A stretch of 41,252 bases of DNA from an uncultured bacterium. Its GTDB lineage: Bacteria; Verrucomicrobiota; Lentisphaeria; Victivallales; UBA1829. The stretch is taken from NCBI GenBank assembly GCA_902780135.1, contig CACZEK010000023.1, positions 1 to 41,252 on the forward strand, written 5' to 3'. Shown one piece after another: positions 31,370 through 38,948 of the stretch. The translations under genes and the position numbers were made by a program. Under the pieces are notes generated by a model that saw only the letters and a program-made list of their open reading frames with translations, was not told the origin of the DNA and did no database searches. The stretch's first letter is position 1, and each line of letters begins with the position of its first letter.

Positions 31370-32176
31370 TCAGAGCACGAATGCCGGGCCCAGGTAGATC
31401 TTGCGGGCCTCTTCGCTGTTGATGAGGAAATCGGACGATCCTTCGAGGCAGACCCGTCCGTCCGCCATGAGGTAGGCGTGGTCCACGCAGGAGAGCGTCT
31501 CGCGGACGTTGTGGTCGGTGATGAGGATGCCGAGGCCCATGTCGCGGAGCTTTTTGATGATCTTCTGGATCTCGTACACGACGATCGGGTCGACGCCGCT
31601 GAACGGTTCGTCGAGCATGATGAACGAAGGGTTCGTGACGAGTGCGCGCGTGATCTCGAGGCGGCGGCGTTCGCCGCCGGAGAGCGTCATCGCCTTCTGT
31701 TTCGCGAGGTGCGTGAGGTCGAGCTTCGCGAGGAGGTCCTTCAGGCGCGCCTTGCGTTCGGCGGAGGAGATGTCGAGCGTCTGGAGGATGGCGAGGATGT
31801 TGTCCTCGACGGAGAGCTTGCGGAAGATCGTGGGCTCCTGCGCGAGGTAGCCCATGCCCATGCGGGCGCGGACGTACATCGGGAAATGCGAGACGTCGAC
31901 GCCTTTGAAGAAGACGGAGCCTTCGTTGGGCTTGATGAGTCCGGTGACCATGTAGAAGCTCGTGGTCTTGCCGGCGCCGTTCGGGCCGAGCAGGCCGACG
32001 ATCTGGCCGCTCTTCACGGTGAGGTTGACGTCGTTCACGACCTTGCGGCCGCGGTACGCCTTGACGAGGCCCTTCGCCTCGAGAAGGACCTGCCCGGCGG
32101 GCATCGGCTCGGGGTTCACGAGGGAGTCGAATTCCGGCTCGGCGGGCGCGTTTTTGTTTTCAGCTGCGTCGGTCAT
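31370..32176 (-). CDS. lptB: LPS export ABC transporter ATP-binding protein LptB
   Basis: 268 residues. LptB powers LPS extraction from the inner membrane with LptF/LptG, which are not in this window. Walker A GPNGAGKT (64-71), Q-loop LAQEPTIF, signature LSGGERRR (165-172), Walker B FIMLDEP (185-191), and the switch His in ITDHNVRET, all in the LptB form. There is an extra N-terminal extension of about 28 residues rich in Glu, Asn and Pro compared with the usual roughly 240. The start overlaps the lptA stop (TGATG). Confidence 0.96.
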   Translation of the reverse strand: MTDAAENKNAPAEPEFDSLVNPEPMPAGQVLLEAKGLVKAYRGRKVVNDVNLTVKSGQIVGLLGPNGAGKTTSFYMVTGLIKPNEGSVFFKGVDVSHFPMYVRARMGMGYLAQEPTIFRKLSVEDNILAILQTLDISSAERKARLKDLLAKLDLTHLAKQKAMTLSGGERRRLEITRALVTNPSFIMLDEPFSGVDPIVVYEIQKIIKKLRDMGLGILITDHNVRETLSCVDHAYLMADGRVCLEGSSDFLINSEEARKIYLGPAFVL

Positions 32177-32892
32177 CAGCGTCCGCTCCCGGGGCTGGAA
32201 AGGAAGGATTCGCCCGTGTAGTAGACCTTCGGGTTGATGACGCGCATGCGGTTGCCTTCCTTGATGATGATCTCGATGCGGTCGCCGTACATCTTGTTCG
32301 AGCCCTGCATCATCACGGGGTTGCCGGTCATGACGATCACTTCCTTGCGGGCGTCGTAGTCCGCCTGCTCTGCCATGGCGACCTGGTCCTGTCCGTTGGG
32401 ATCGTCCGGGTTCGCGCGTTTCATGTAGACGACGTCGCCGGAGCAGACGATCTTGGAGATGTTTTTGCCGGGCTCGTCTTCGTCCTTCTTGTCGTCCTTG
32501 TCATCCCCGGCGTCCCCGGCGCCGGGCTTGACCGCGGCGGGCTTTTCCTCCTCCTTTTTCTCATCGGCCTTTTCGGCGGGCTTGTCCGCCGTGCCAACGA
32601 GCGAATCCGCGGCGTCCTCCTCCAGGTAGATCGTCATTTTGTTGCAGGTGATCTTGTTCGTGTGGTCGTCCACGACGACGTCGCCGATGAGGGTGATGAT
32701 GTTGTGTTCGAGGTCGATGTCGGCGGCGCTGGCGGTGATCACGGTGGACGATTCTTCCTCGTCCTGCGTGACGCCGTTCATGCTGAAGCCTGAGAACATG
32801 CCGCCGAAGCCCTGGGCGTGGAGGGCGGGCTGAAACGCCGCGGCGGCGAGGATGCCGGACGCGGCCAGAAATGTGCGGAACTGGGACGTCAT
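32176..32892 (-). CDS. lptA: LptA/OstA-like periplasmic LPS transport protein with acidic insert
   Basis: 238 residues. Signal peptide about 1-26 (FQPALHAQ). The OstA-like beta-jellyroll is seen as ITASAADIDLEHNIITLIGDVVVDD (53-77), ITCNKMTIYLEED, then IVCSGDVVYMKR and MYGDRIEIIIKEGNRMRV. LptA forms the bridge carrying LPS across the periplasm. A highly charged insert of about 50 residues (about 93-144, rich in Lys, Glu, Asp and Pro) splits the strands and is not part of the standard fold. Preceded by the lptC-like gene with a four-base overlap. Confidence 0.87.
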   Translation of the reverse strand: MTSQFRTFLAASGILAAAAFQPALHAQGFGGMFSGFSMNGVTQDEEESSTVITASAADIDLEHNIITLIGDVVVDDHTNKITCNKMTIYLEEDAADSLVGTADKPAEKADEKKEEEKPAAVKPGAGDAGDDKDDKKDEDEPGKNISKIVCSGDVVYMKRANPDDPNGQDQVAMAEQADYDARKEVIVMTGNPVMMQGSNKMYGDRIEIIIKEGNRMRVINPKVYYTGESFLSSPGSGR

Positions 32893-33503
32893 TGTTTGAC
32901 TCCTTTATTTGAGGTGGAGGGCGCGGGCTCTTCGATCTCAAGGGTTTTTGCCTTGAGGCGGAGCACCACGCGGACGTTTGACCGGATATGGATGAACTTG
33001 CGGTCGTTGAACGCGTCGAAGCCGACGCCGTCGGCGTCGAGCTGGCGCGACCGGAAGTAGGCGGGGTCGTCGCTGGTCAGGATGTTCGTGGACTTGTCGA
33101 ACGTGGCTTTTTCGGCGAAGATCCATGCCTGGGAATGCCTGTGATGCGTGCTGGTCCAGAACCGGCGGAGAATTTTCCCCTCGGACCCGAGCTTGTACGG
33201 CGTCGGGTAGGGGTCTTTCGCGTCGATGGTGTCGATCTGCCGGATGGACGTGTAGGAGCCGTCCACGATGTCGATCATCGGGGTGGTCAGGTAGATCAGG
33301 GAGCCCTTGTTGACCGCGGTCGCGCCGTAGACCAGGTACTGGATCTCGCTGTCGCCGTTGTAGCGGGGGTAGATGTAGCGTTTGAGCACGGTGTAGGACC
33401 CGGACGAAATGTCCTGCGCGAGCAGGATGACGCCGGATCCGAGAACAGCCGCAAGGAGGATCAGCAGGCTCAGAGCATGTATTTTTCGAGCACGGAGTCC
33501 CAT
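32889..33503 (-). CDS. lptC: LptC-like LPS transport protein
   Basis: 204 residues. One N-terminal membrane segment (about 8-29, [20 protein letters not shown]), then a periplasmic beta-rich region with alternating strands ending in the OstA-like pattern ATFDKSTNILTSDDPAYF and FIHIRSNVRVVLRLK. LptC takes LPS from LptB2FG and passes it to LptA. Sequence similarity to LptC is weak by eye; position between kdsC and lptA decides the call. Start ATG 33503 (AAAGGACAGGG upstream) lies inside the 3' end of kdsC, a 34-base overlap. Confidence 0.78.
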   Translation of the reverse strand: MGLRARKIHALSLLILLAAVLGSGVILLAQDISSGSYTVLKRYIYPRYNGDSEIQYLVYGATAVNKGSLIYLTTPMIDIVDGSYTSIRQIDTIDAKDPYPTPYKLGSEGKILRRFWTSTHHRHSQAWIFAEKATFDKSTNILTSDDPAYFRSRQLDADGVGFDAFNDRKFIHIRSNVRVVLRLKAKTLEIEEPAPSTSNKGVKQ

Positions 33504-33994
33504 TTGCCCTGTCCTTTCAGGAGGATTTCGATGGCTTCGCGGACCGCGCCGCGACCGCCGGAGTGTTTGGTGCGGAGGACCGCCACGGAGTCGAGTTCCG
33601 GGGCGGCGTCGGCGACCGCGACGGGGAATCCCGCGCGGCGCATGGGGGGCATATCCACGACGTCGTCGCCGATGTACATGCACTCGGAGGCTTCCAGTCC
33701 CTGTTCGGCGAGGAGCGTTTCCCAGCCGGAGAGCTTGTCGAGGCAGCCTTCGTAGAGGAAGGAGAGGCCGAGCTCCTTCGCGCGGGTGCGGTTCGCCTGG
33801 CTTTTGCGGCCGGAGAGGATGCCGACGCGCAGCCCGGCGCGCATGGCAAGCCGGATGCCCTGGCCGTCCCGGACGTCGAAGAACTTGATCTCGCGGGGGC
33901 TGCCGCAGCCGTAGCCGATGCGGCCGTCCGTGAGGACGCCGTCGACGTCGAGCACGATCGCCTTGATTTCAGAGATATTGTCCGGTAAGCTCAT
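33470..33994 (-). CDS. kdsC: 3-deoxy-D-manno-octulosonate-8-phosphate phosphatase KdsC
   Basis: 174 residues, HAD superfamily without cap domain. Catalytic [13 protein letters not shown] (16-28) with Asp16 and Asp18, then [25 protein letters not shown] and [16 protein letters not shown] for the Mg-binding Asp residues. It hydrolyses KDO-8-phosphate to KDO. The family is about 170-190 residues. It overlaps kdsA by 26 bases and lptC by 34, evidence for a tightly coupled operon. Confidence 0.95.
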   Translation of the reverse strand: MSLPDNISEIKAIVLDVDGVLTDGRIGYGCGSPREIKFFDVRDGQGIRLAMRAGLRVGILSGRKSQANRTRAKELGLSFLYEGCLDKLSGWETLLAEQGLEASECMYIGDDVVDMPPMRRAGFPVAVADAAPELDSVAVLRTKHSGGRGAVREAIEILLKGQGKWDSVLEKYML

Positions 33995-34796
33995 AGATCG
34001 CCTTGACTTGTTCGATGGTTTTTGCCGCGTCCTCGAAGTTCAGAGAGTTCGGGCCGTCGGAAAGTGCGCGGTCGGGGTCGGGATGGACCTCCAGGAACAG
34101 CGCGTCGATGCCGACCGCCGCCGCCGCGCGCGCCAGATACGGCACGTACTGCCGCTGGCCGCCGGACGCCTTGCCGAGTCCGCCGGGGAGCTGCACCGAG
34201 TGCGTGGCGTCGAACACCACGGGCACGCCGAGCGCGCGCATCGCCGCCAGCGACCGCATGTCGACCACGAGGTTGTGATAGCCGAACGTGGTGCCGCGTT
34301 CGGTCAGCAGGATGTCGCGGCAGCCCGCGGCGCGGAGCTTGCCGATCACGCCCGCCATGTCCTCGGGGGCGAGGAACTGTCCCTTCTTGACGTTGACCGG
34401 GCGGCCCGTCGCGGCGCACGCGGCGAGCAGGTCGGTCTGGCGGCAGAGGAACGCCGGTATCTGAAGGAAATCCGCCACGGACGCCACCTGCGCGGCCTGC
34501 GCGGATTCGTGGACGTCGGTCACGACAGGGAGCCCGAACTCCTTCTTCACCGCTTCGAGCATGGCGAGCCCGGCGTCGATGCCGGGGCCGCGGAAGGATT
34601 CGCCGGAACTCCGGTTCGCCTTGTCGAACGACGCCTTGAAGATGTACTGGACGCCGAGGCTGTCGCAGACCTTCGTCAGGCGTTCCGCCACGCGGAGGCA
34701 CAGTTCGCGGGACTCCGCGACGCACGGCCCGGCGAATACGGCGAGCTTGCCGCAGCCGATGGTCCGGTTCGATGTTTTGACGGGGGAGATTGTCAT
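33969..34796 (-). CDS. kdsA: 3-deoxy-8-phosphooctulonate synthase KdsA
   Basis: 275 residues. KdsA condenses phosphoenolpyruvate and arabinose-5-phosphate into KDO-8-phosphate. Signatures: [12 protein letters not shown] (21-32), [39 protein letters not shown] and [13 protein letters not shown]. Cys25 in AGPC stands where metal-dependent KdsA enzymes carry a metal-binding Cys and metal-independent ones an Asn, so this is the metal-dependent class. First gene of its operon, with its own promoter. Confidence 0.96.
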   Translation of the reverse strand: MTISPVKTSNRTIGCGKLAVFAGPCVAESRELCLRVAERLTKVCDSLGVQYIFKASFDKANRSSGESFRGPGIDAGLAMLEAVKKEFGLPVVTDVHESAQAAQVASVADFLQIPAFLCRQTDLLAACAATGRPVNVKKGQFLAPEDMAGVIGKLRAAGCRDILLTERGTTFGYHNLVVDMRSLAAMRALGVPVVFDATHSVQLPGGLGKASGGQRQYVPYLARAAAAVGIDALFLEVHPDPDRALSDGPNSLNFEDAAKTIEQVKAIYELTGQYL

Positions 34797-34841
34797 GGCG
34801 CCGCGTGTCCTGTCTGAGTTGAAAATAATTCGGTTTTTAAT

Positions 34842-34869
34842 ACGATACTACAAATATTGAAAAAATCAA
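34842..34869 (-). promoter_or_regulatory. Promoter of the kdsA-lpt operon
   Basis: -35 TTGATT (34864-34869), 16-base spacer, -10 TATCGT (34842-34847) on the minus strand. The -35 overlaps the stop codon of kdsB (34866-34868), so the cluster is split into two transcription units. Confidence 0.72.
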
Positions 34870-35603
34870 ATGGTTTTCTGCCTGCGGGCGAGAAATTCCT
34901 GCGCGCGCACCAGATCGTCCGGGGTGTCGATGCCGATGGAGTCGAACGACGTTTTGATGACTTTGATGCGGATGCCGTTCTCCAGCGCGCGGAGCTGCTC
35001 GAGCTTTTCGCAGCGTTCGAGGCGGCCTTCCGGCAGCGCGACGAACTTCGCGAGCGTCTCCCGGCGGTAGGCGTAGATGCCCCAGTGGCGGTAGACCTCG
35101 GTCTCCTCGCCGCCTTCCCGGAGGTAGGGGATCATGGAGCGGCTGAAATACAGCGCGTAGTCGTCCGAGGTGAGGACGACTTTCGGGAGGTTTGGGTTCG
35201 CGGCGATGTCGGCGCGGGCGCACGGCAGGACCACGGTGCCCATTTCGGGCGCGTCGGGTCCGAGCATGGCGTCGATCAGTCTGTCGATGACCTCGTGCGG
35301 GAGGAACGGCTCGTCGCCCTGCACGTTCACAATCAGCCCGGCGTCGGTCGACTGGGCGGCTTCCCACACGCGGTCGGAGCCGGAAGGATGCGACGGCTTC
35401 GTCATGACAACGTGCCCGCCGAACGACTTCACCGCCTGTTCCACGCGGGGATCGTCGGCCGCCACGGTCACGGAGTCCGCCTTCGAGCGCATGGCGTTCT
35501 CCCAGACGTGCTGGATGACGGGCTTGCCGCCGAGGTCGGCGAGGACTTTTCCGGGGAAGCGCATGGAGCCCATGCGGGCGGGGATGATGACGGCTGTCTT
35601 CAT
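34866..35603 (-). CDS. kdsB: CMP-KDO synthetase KdsB
   Basis: 245 residues. KdsB activates KDO with CTP to CMP-KDO for lipid A core synthesis. Signatures: VIIPARMGSMRFPGKVLADL (5-24) with the nucleotide-binding loop, SDRVWEAA, and VNVQGDEPFLP. Length is standard (about 245-250). It follows the DUF1015 gene by 16 bases. Confidence 0.96.
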   Translation of the reverse strand: MKTAVIIPARMGSMRFPGKVLADLGGKPVIQHVWENAMRSKADSVTVAADDPRVEQAVKSFGGHVVMTKPSHPSGSDRVWEAAQSTDAGLIVNVQGDEPFLPHEVIDRLIDAMLGPDAPEMGTVVLPCARADIAANPNLPKVVLTSDDYALYFSRSMIPYLREGGEETEVYRHWGIYAYRRETLAKFVALPEGRLERCEKLEQLRALENGIRIKVIKTSFDSIGIDTPDDLVRAQEFLARRQKTI

Positions 35604-35619
35604 GGGGCGTTTCTCCGGA

Positions 35620-36849
35620 TCAGAAATCGTGGGAGACGAGACCGTCGCGGAGCTTCGGCTCGAACCAGGTGGATTTCGGGGGCATGATGGATCCGGCGTC
35701 GGCGATCGCCATCAGCTGGTCCAGCGTGGTCGGGTACATGGAGAAGCAGACGGCGGCGAGCCCCTCGCTGCAGAGGCGTTCGAGTTCGCCCGTGCCGCGG
35801 ATGCCGCCGATGAAGTCGATGCGTGCGTTCGTGCGCGGGTCGTCGATGCCGAGGACGGGGCCGAGCACGCGGTCCTGCAGGATGCTGACGTCGAGGCAGG
35901 CGGTCACGGAGAGTCCGTCGAAGGAGAATTTCGGCGTGAGCGCGTACCACTTGCCGCCGAGGAGCATGCGGAACGTGCCGGAACGGTCGGGCGACTTCGT
36001 GGAGGTTTCCGCGACTTCGAAATCGTTCGCGATCTTCGCGAGGAATTCCGCCTCCGTGAGGCCGTTCAGGTCCTTCACCGCGCGGTTGTACGGGAGGATG
36101 CGGAGCTGGTTGGACGGGAACGCCACGGCGAGGAAGTAGTTGTACTCCTCGTTGCCGGTGTGAGCCGGGTTCGCGGCGCGGCAGGTCGCGGCGGCGCGGG
36201 CGGCGGATGCGGCGCGGTGGTGCCCGTCGGCGATGTAGAAGCACGGCACGGCGTCCGCGAAGAGGCGCGCCAGCGCGACGCTTTTGTCTCCCGCCTTCCA
36301 GAGTTCGTGCCTGATGCCGTCCGCCGCGGTGAACGAGAAGAACGGCGTCTCTTTGATGATGTCGGCGACGAGTTCGTCGATCGCCGGGACGTCGCGGTAG
36401 GTCAGGAAGACCGGGCCGGTCTGCGAGCGGAGCGTCATGACGTGGCGGGCGCGGTCGTCCTCCTTGTCGCGGCGGGTGGTCTCGTGTTTCTTGATGACGC
36501 CGGACTCGTACTCGGCGGCGGAAGCGGTGCCCGCGATGCCGATCTGGGTGCGGCCGTCCATGGTGAGCGCGTAGACGTAGAGGTTCGCCTCGGGGTCGTG
36601 GGCGAGGGGAGCCGCCGCGCAGAGGCGTTTGAAGTTCGCGAGCGCCTTGTCGTACACGGCGTCGGAATGGATGTCCGTGCCGGCGGGGAGTTCGATCTCG
36701 GGACGGGAGACGCGGAGGAAAGTCAGGGGATTGCCCTCGGCGAGCTTTGCCGCTTCGGCGGTGCTGACGACGTCGTAGGGGACGGCGGCGACCTGCGCGA
36801 CTTCGGCGGGACGGGGCATGAGAGCGTGGAAGGGTCTGAAAACAGCCAT
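35620..36849 (-). CDS. DUF1015-family protein
   Basis: 409 residues. N-terminal FRPFHALMPRPAEVAQVAAVPYDVVS and YVYALTMDGRTQIGIAG, and central YIADGHHRAASAARAA with a conserved-type His pair, are hallmarks of DUF1015 proteins (about 400-420 residues, cytoplasmic). To my knowledge the biochemical role is not established; a ParB/Srx-like fold and kinase-type activity have been discussed for relatives, which I do not assert here. It has its own promoter and is cotranscribed with kdsB. Confidence 0.9.
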   Translation of the reverse strand: MAVFRPFHALMPRPAEVAQVAAVPYDVVSTAEAAKLAEGNPLTFLRVSRPEIELPAGTDIHSDAVYDKALANFKRLCAAAPLAHDPEANLYVYALTMDGRTQIGIAGTASAAEYESGVIKKHETTRRDKEDDRARHVMTLRSQTGPVFLTYRDVPAIDELVADIIKETPFFSFTAADGIRHELWKAGDKSVALARLFADAVPCFYIADGHHRAASAARAAATCRAANPAHTGNEEYNYFLAVAFPSNQLRILPYNRAVKDLNGLTEAEFLAKIANDFEVAETSTKSPDRSGTFRMLLGGKWYALTPKFSFDGLSVTACLDVSILQDRVLGPVLGIDDPRTNARIDFIGGIRGTGELERLCSEGLAAVCFSMYPTTLDQLMAIADAGSIMPPKSTWFEPKLRDGLVSHDF

Positions 36850-36902
36850 GGGATCGTACTCCGGGTTGAGTTCAAAATTGCGGTTGAAAAAACTTATCTT
36901 AT

Positions 36903-36931
36903 AATATACACGCCCGGGATGGATTCCGCAA
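36903..36931 (-). promoter_or_regulatory. Promoter of the DUF1015-kdsB unit
   Basis: -35 TTGCGG (36926-36931), 17-base spacer, -10 TATATT (36903-36908) on the minus strand. Confidence 0.7.
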
Positions 36932-37000
36932 GGGAAAAACGTGAAAAAGACGGGTGTTTTTCAGGCGAAAAAGATAAAAAAACGCCTCTTCGACTTTTTT

Positions 37001-37013
37001 TGATAAAATATCA
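37001..37013. repeat. Palindrome TGATA-AAA-TATCA
   Basis: A perfect five-base inverted repeat with a three-base centre, in the A/T-rich divergent region upstream of the orphan membrane protein and 23 bases before its -35. Candidate regulator site; no regulator identified. Confidence 0.45.
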
Positions 37014-37018
37014 GGGGG

Positions 37019-37054
37019 AACGATCATCTTGTAAATTGATTTTTTAACGATCAT
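37019..37054 (+). promoter_or_regulatory. Direct repeat AACGATCAT flanking the -35
   Basis: Two identical copies, 37019-37027 and 37046-37054, are 27 bases apart. The first lies upstream of the -35 and the second within the spacer. The position suits a repressor or activator of the 37114 gene. Confidence 0.5.
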
Positions 37055-37064
37055 GCGGTATAGT
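37036..37064 (+). promoter_or_regulatory. Promoter of the orphan membrane protein gene
   Basis: -35 TTGATT (37036-37041), 17-base spacer, -10 TATAGT (37059-37064). Confidence 0.78.
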
Positions 37065-37113
37065 ATCTGCATCGTTGCCTTTTGCATTTTGAAACAACGG
37101 AGAAAGCCCCGCC

Positions 37114-38397
37114 ATGTCGAACGCTCAACGAAAACGTGACATCCGATTATTCCTTTTCCTCTTTCTTGGGGTTGTCTGCCTGTTTGTCCTGATCGAGGTC
37201 GCGAGGACCGTATCCACTACGTTCATTTACGGGACCATCGTGGACGAAGATGGCGAGCCTCTCAACGACGTCAAAGTCGGGGTCATTTATTCTGTGCCGC
37301 CGCCGTATCCGAAGATTTTTAATCTTCTTTTTTACAGCAGGTGGCCGGACACACCATCCTGGAATAGGGATAAGAGTATCTACCAGTCGATGACCGTCGA
37401 CGGGGAATTCCGTGTTCGGGACAAAGTATTGTTCCGCAGGGGCGAAGTAGAAAGCATATACTTTGCCAAGGATGGGTATTACAGTGAGGAATACGGCATC
37501 AATCAGAAATACGAGGTCTCGGCGGACGGGAAAAAAGTGTCTAAGTGGAGCGATATGCGCGTCGTGATGCGGAAAGAGCCGCCGCCGCCGAGAAAAGTCC
37601 GGACTCTGGATCATGAGACTGGGGACGTGATATACGAAATGGCCAACCGGAGAAACCACATCATTGAGTTTTCCGTGACTCCCTTTACCGGGTACTTTGA
37701 TGTGTATTCTCGCTACGTCCCTTTCGGGAAGAAACCGGAAGCGGCCAGGTATTTCGAACTTGATTTCCTGCGGGACGAATGGGGCGAGATCGTCCTCAGG
37801 GAGTTTCCCGACGTCGTCGATAAATGGGGTGTTCCGATCCAGTATCCCGCGGTCTTCATCGTCCGGCTCCATTCCGACGATCCGGACGACGGGATCCTTC
37901 TGGTCGGCGAAGGGGAATCCGAGCCGGAAAAGAATCCCTTCGACGGCAATGTCCGGCCGTTCGGCGACGGACGGGAGTTCGACAGGGAACGCGAACTCTT
38001 CAGAAAGGATTTGACCCGTACACCCGGTTCTTTTCTGCAGAAACAGACAATGGCGCCGGAGGACGGATACACGCGCAGGGAGATAACCATCCCCATCGAA
38101 GAGGTCATCCGCATCTGGGACGCCAACGGGCTCAAGGCGTGTACGCTCCGGGTTTACAGAACAGTATTTCTCAGGATCAGGGGGCATTATGCGAAAGCCT
38201 GTTTATATTACGCTAACGGGTACTCGGACATCCAGCTCGGGCCCGTGGATTCCGAAGCGTTCCGCGAGAAGTCCCACTGGGAGTTCCAATTCGATATGTA
38301 CCTGAACCCGAAGGAGGGCGACAGACATCTGTCGGAATATGAGACAGAGTCGAACGTTGATCGGGGGGAGGGGAGGACAAGTCCTCCACTGCGGTAG
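37114..38397 (+). CDS. Uncharacterised membrane-anchored protein with N-terminal carboxypeptidase-regulatory-like fold
   Basis: 427 residues. One membrane helix near the N terminus (about 11-29, LFLFLFLGVVCLFVLIEVA). A short beta-sandwich-like segment, YGTIVDEDGEPLNDVKVGV (38-56), recalls the CarboxypepD_reg repeat. A large extracytoplasmic part of mixed strands follows, rich in Arg, Asp, Tyr and Phe. No family recognised. Base use is visibly less GC-biased at third codon positions than in neighbours, suggesting an orphan or acquired gene. The last nine residues (EGRTSPPLR) and the TAG stop lie in and just before the dispersed two-hairpin element. The Shine-Dalgarno is weak (GGAGAAAG, about 12 bases upstream). 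Confidence 0.75.
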   Translation: MSNAQRKRDIRLFLFLFLGVVCLFVLIEVARTVSTTFIYGTIVDEDGEPLNDVKVGVIYSVPPPYPKIFNLLFYSRWPDTPSWNRDKSIYQSMTVDGEFRVRDKVLFRRGEVESIYFAKDGYYSEEYGINQKYEVSADGKKVSKWSDMRVVMRKEPPPPRKVRTLDHETGDVIYEMANRRNHIIEFSVTPFTGYFDVYSRYVPFGKKPEAARYFELDFLRDEWGEIVLREFPDVVDKWGVPIQYPAVFIVRLHSDDPDDGILLVGEGESEPEKNPFDGNVRPFGDGREFDRERELFRKDLTRTPGSFLQKQTMAPEDGYTRREITIPIEEVIRIWDANGLKACTLRVYRTVFLRIRGHYAKACLYYANGYSDIQLGPVDSEAFREKSHWEFQFDMYLNPKEGDRHLSEYETESNVDRGEGRTSPPLR

Positions 38398-38418
38398 TGT
38401 CCGGCTTCGCTCGGACAC
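38372..38418 (+). repeat. Dispersed two-hairpin element, copy 2
   Basis: Hairpin 1 GGAGGAC-AA-GTCCTCC (38372-38387), linker ACTGCGGTA, hairpin 2 GTGTCCG-GCTTCGCT-CGGACAC (38397-38418). The central 30 bases (38383-38412) match the inverted copy at 28002-28031 at 28 positions. It overlaps the stop codon of the preceding gene. Confidence 0.8.
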
Positions 38419-38565
38419 AGGAAATGGGACAAGTTCTCTGCTGCGGGCCAGGCTTCGCGACGGTATAAGTACGCGAGCACAGCCGCGCACTGAATCAACA
38501 CCGCTTGCGGTGTGCCTGGCTCCGCTCAAGCGCAGGATTTATGATCCGCCCCTTTAAAACAAAAA
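38419..38565. repeat. Repeat-rich gap with GGCTTCGC-like loops
   Basis: Beyond copy 2 the segment holds further GGCTTCGC (about 38454) and GGCTCCGC (about 38517) copies and the hairpin ACACCGC-TT-GCGGTGT (about 38500-38515). It looks like decayed or variant repeat units between the orphan gene and the tRNA. No coding sequence recognised. Confidence 0.5.
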
Positions 38566-38649
38566 TGGTGCTCGAGGGGAGATTTGAACTCCCACGGGAT
38601 ACCCCACTAGCACCTCAAGCTAGCGCGTCTGCCATTCCGCCACCCGAGC
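38566..38649 (-). tRNA. tRNA-Leu (anticodon GAG)
   Basis: 84 bases including encoded CCA (38566-38568). Acceptor stem GCTCGGG with CTCGAGC (one G-T pair), D-arm GGCGGAATGGCAGACGC, anticodon stem CTAGC/GCTAG with loop TTGAGGT giving GAG, the long variable arm expected of a class II tRNA, and T-arm GGGAG-TTCAAAT-CTCCC. It reads CUC and CUU codons. Confidence 0.95.
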
Positions 38650-38676
38650 ACTCCATGTAACTGGATTACGGGATAT

Positions 38677-38705
38677 ACTTTACACCCGATGAGGCGAAAA
38701 ATCAA
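38677..38705 (-). promoter_or_regulatory. Promoter of tRNA-Leu
   Basis: -35 TTGATT (38700-38705), 17-base spacer, -10 TAAAGT (38677-38682) on the minus strand, 28 bases before the mature 5' end. Confidence 0.72.
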
Positions 38706-38777
38706 GCCTGAAACGAAAAAAAAGCAAAAAAAGACGAAAAAAATCTGTTTTGCGCTTTCAGTTTTGATTTTTTGTGT

Positions 38778-38783
38778 TACATT
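38778..38783 (+). promoter_or_regulatory. Possible -10 of the pta promoter
   Basis: TACATT in a T-rich run. No convincing -35 at 16-17 bases, only TTTCAG at 38756-38761. The leader to the pta ATG would be about 160 bases, holding no gene that I can support. Confidence 0.35.
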
Positions 38784-38948
38784 ATGGGGTTAGGTAACGC
38801 GTGTGAATTGCGGACGCGGGAAAAACGGTCCGCGGTTTCCGCGTGTTCCCGTACCGGAAACAAACTACGAACGCGCGCGCCGGTGTCGACTGCGCCGGCA
38901 TGCGCTGCCCTATCCAAAAATCAAAAACAGTCAAGGAGATTCCTCAGA

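Noticed and set aside
37001..38650. Integrated element at tRNA-Leu
   Set aside because: No integrase, no duplicate of the tRNA end found in the window; composition of one gene is not enough.
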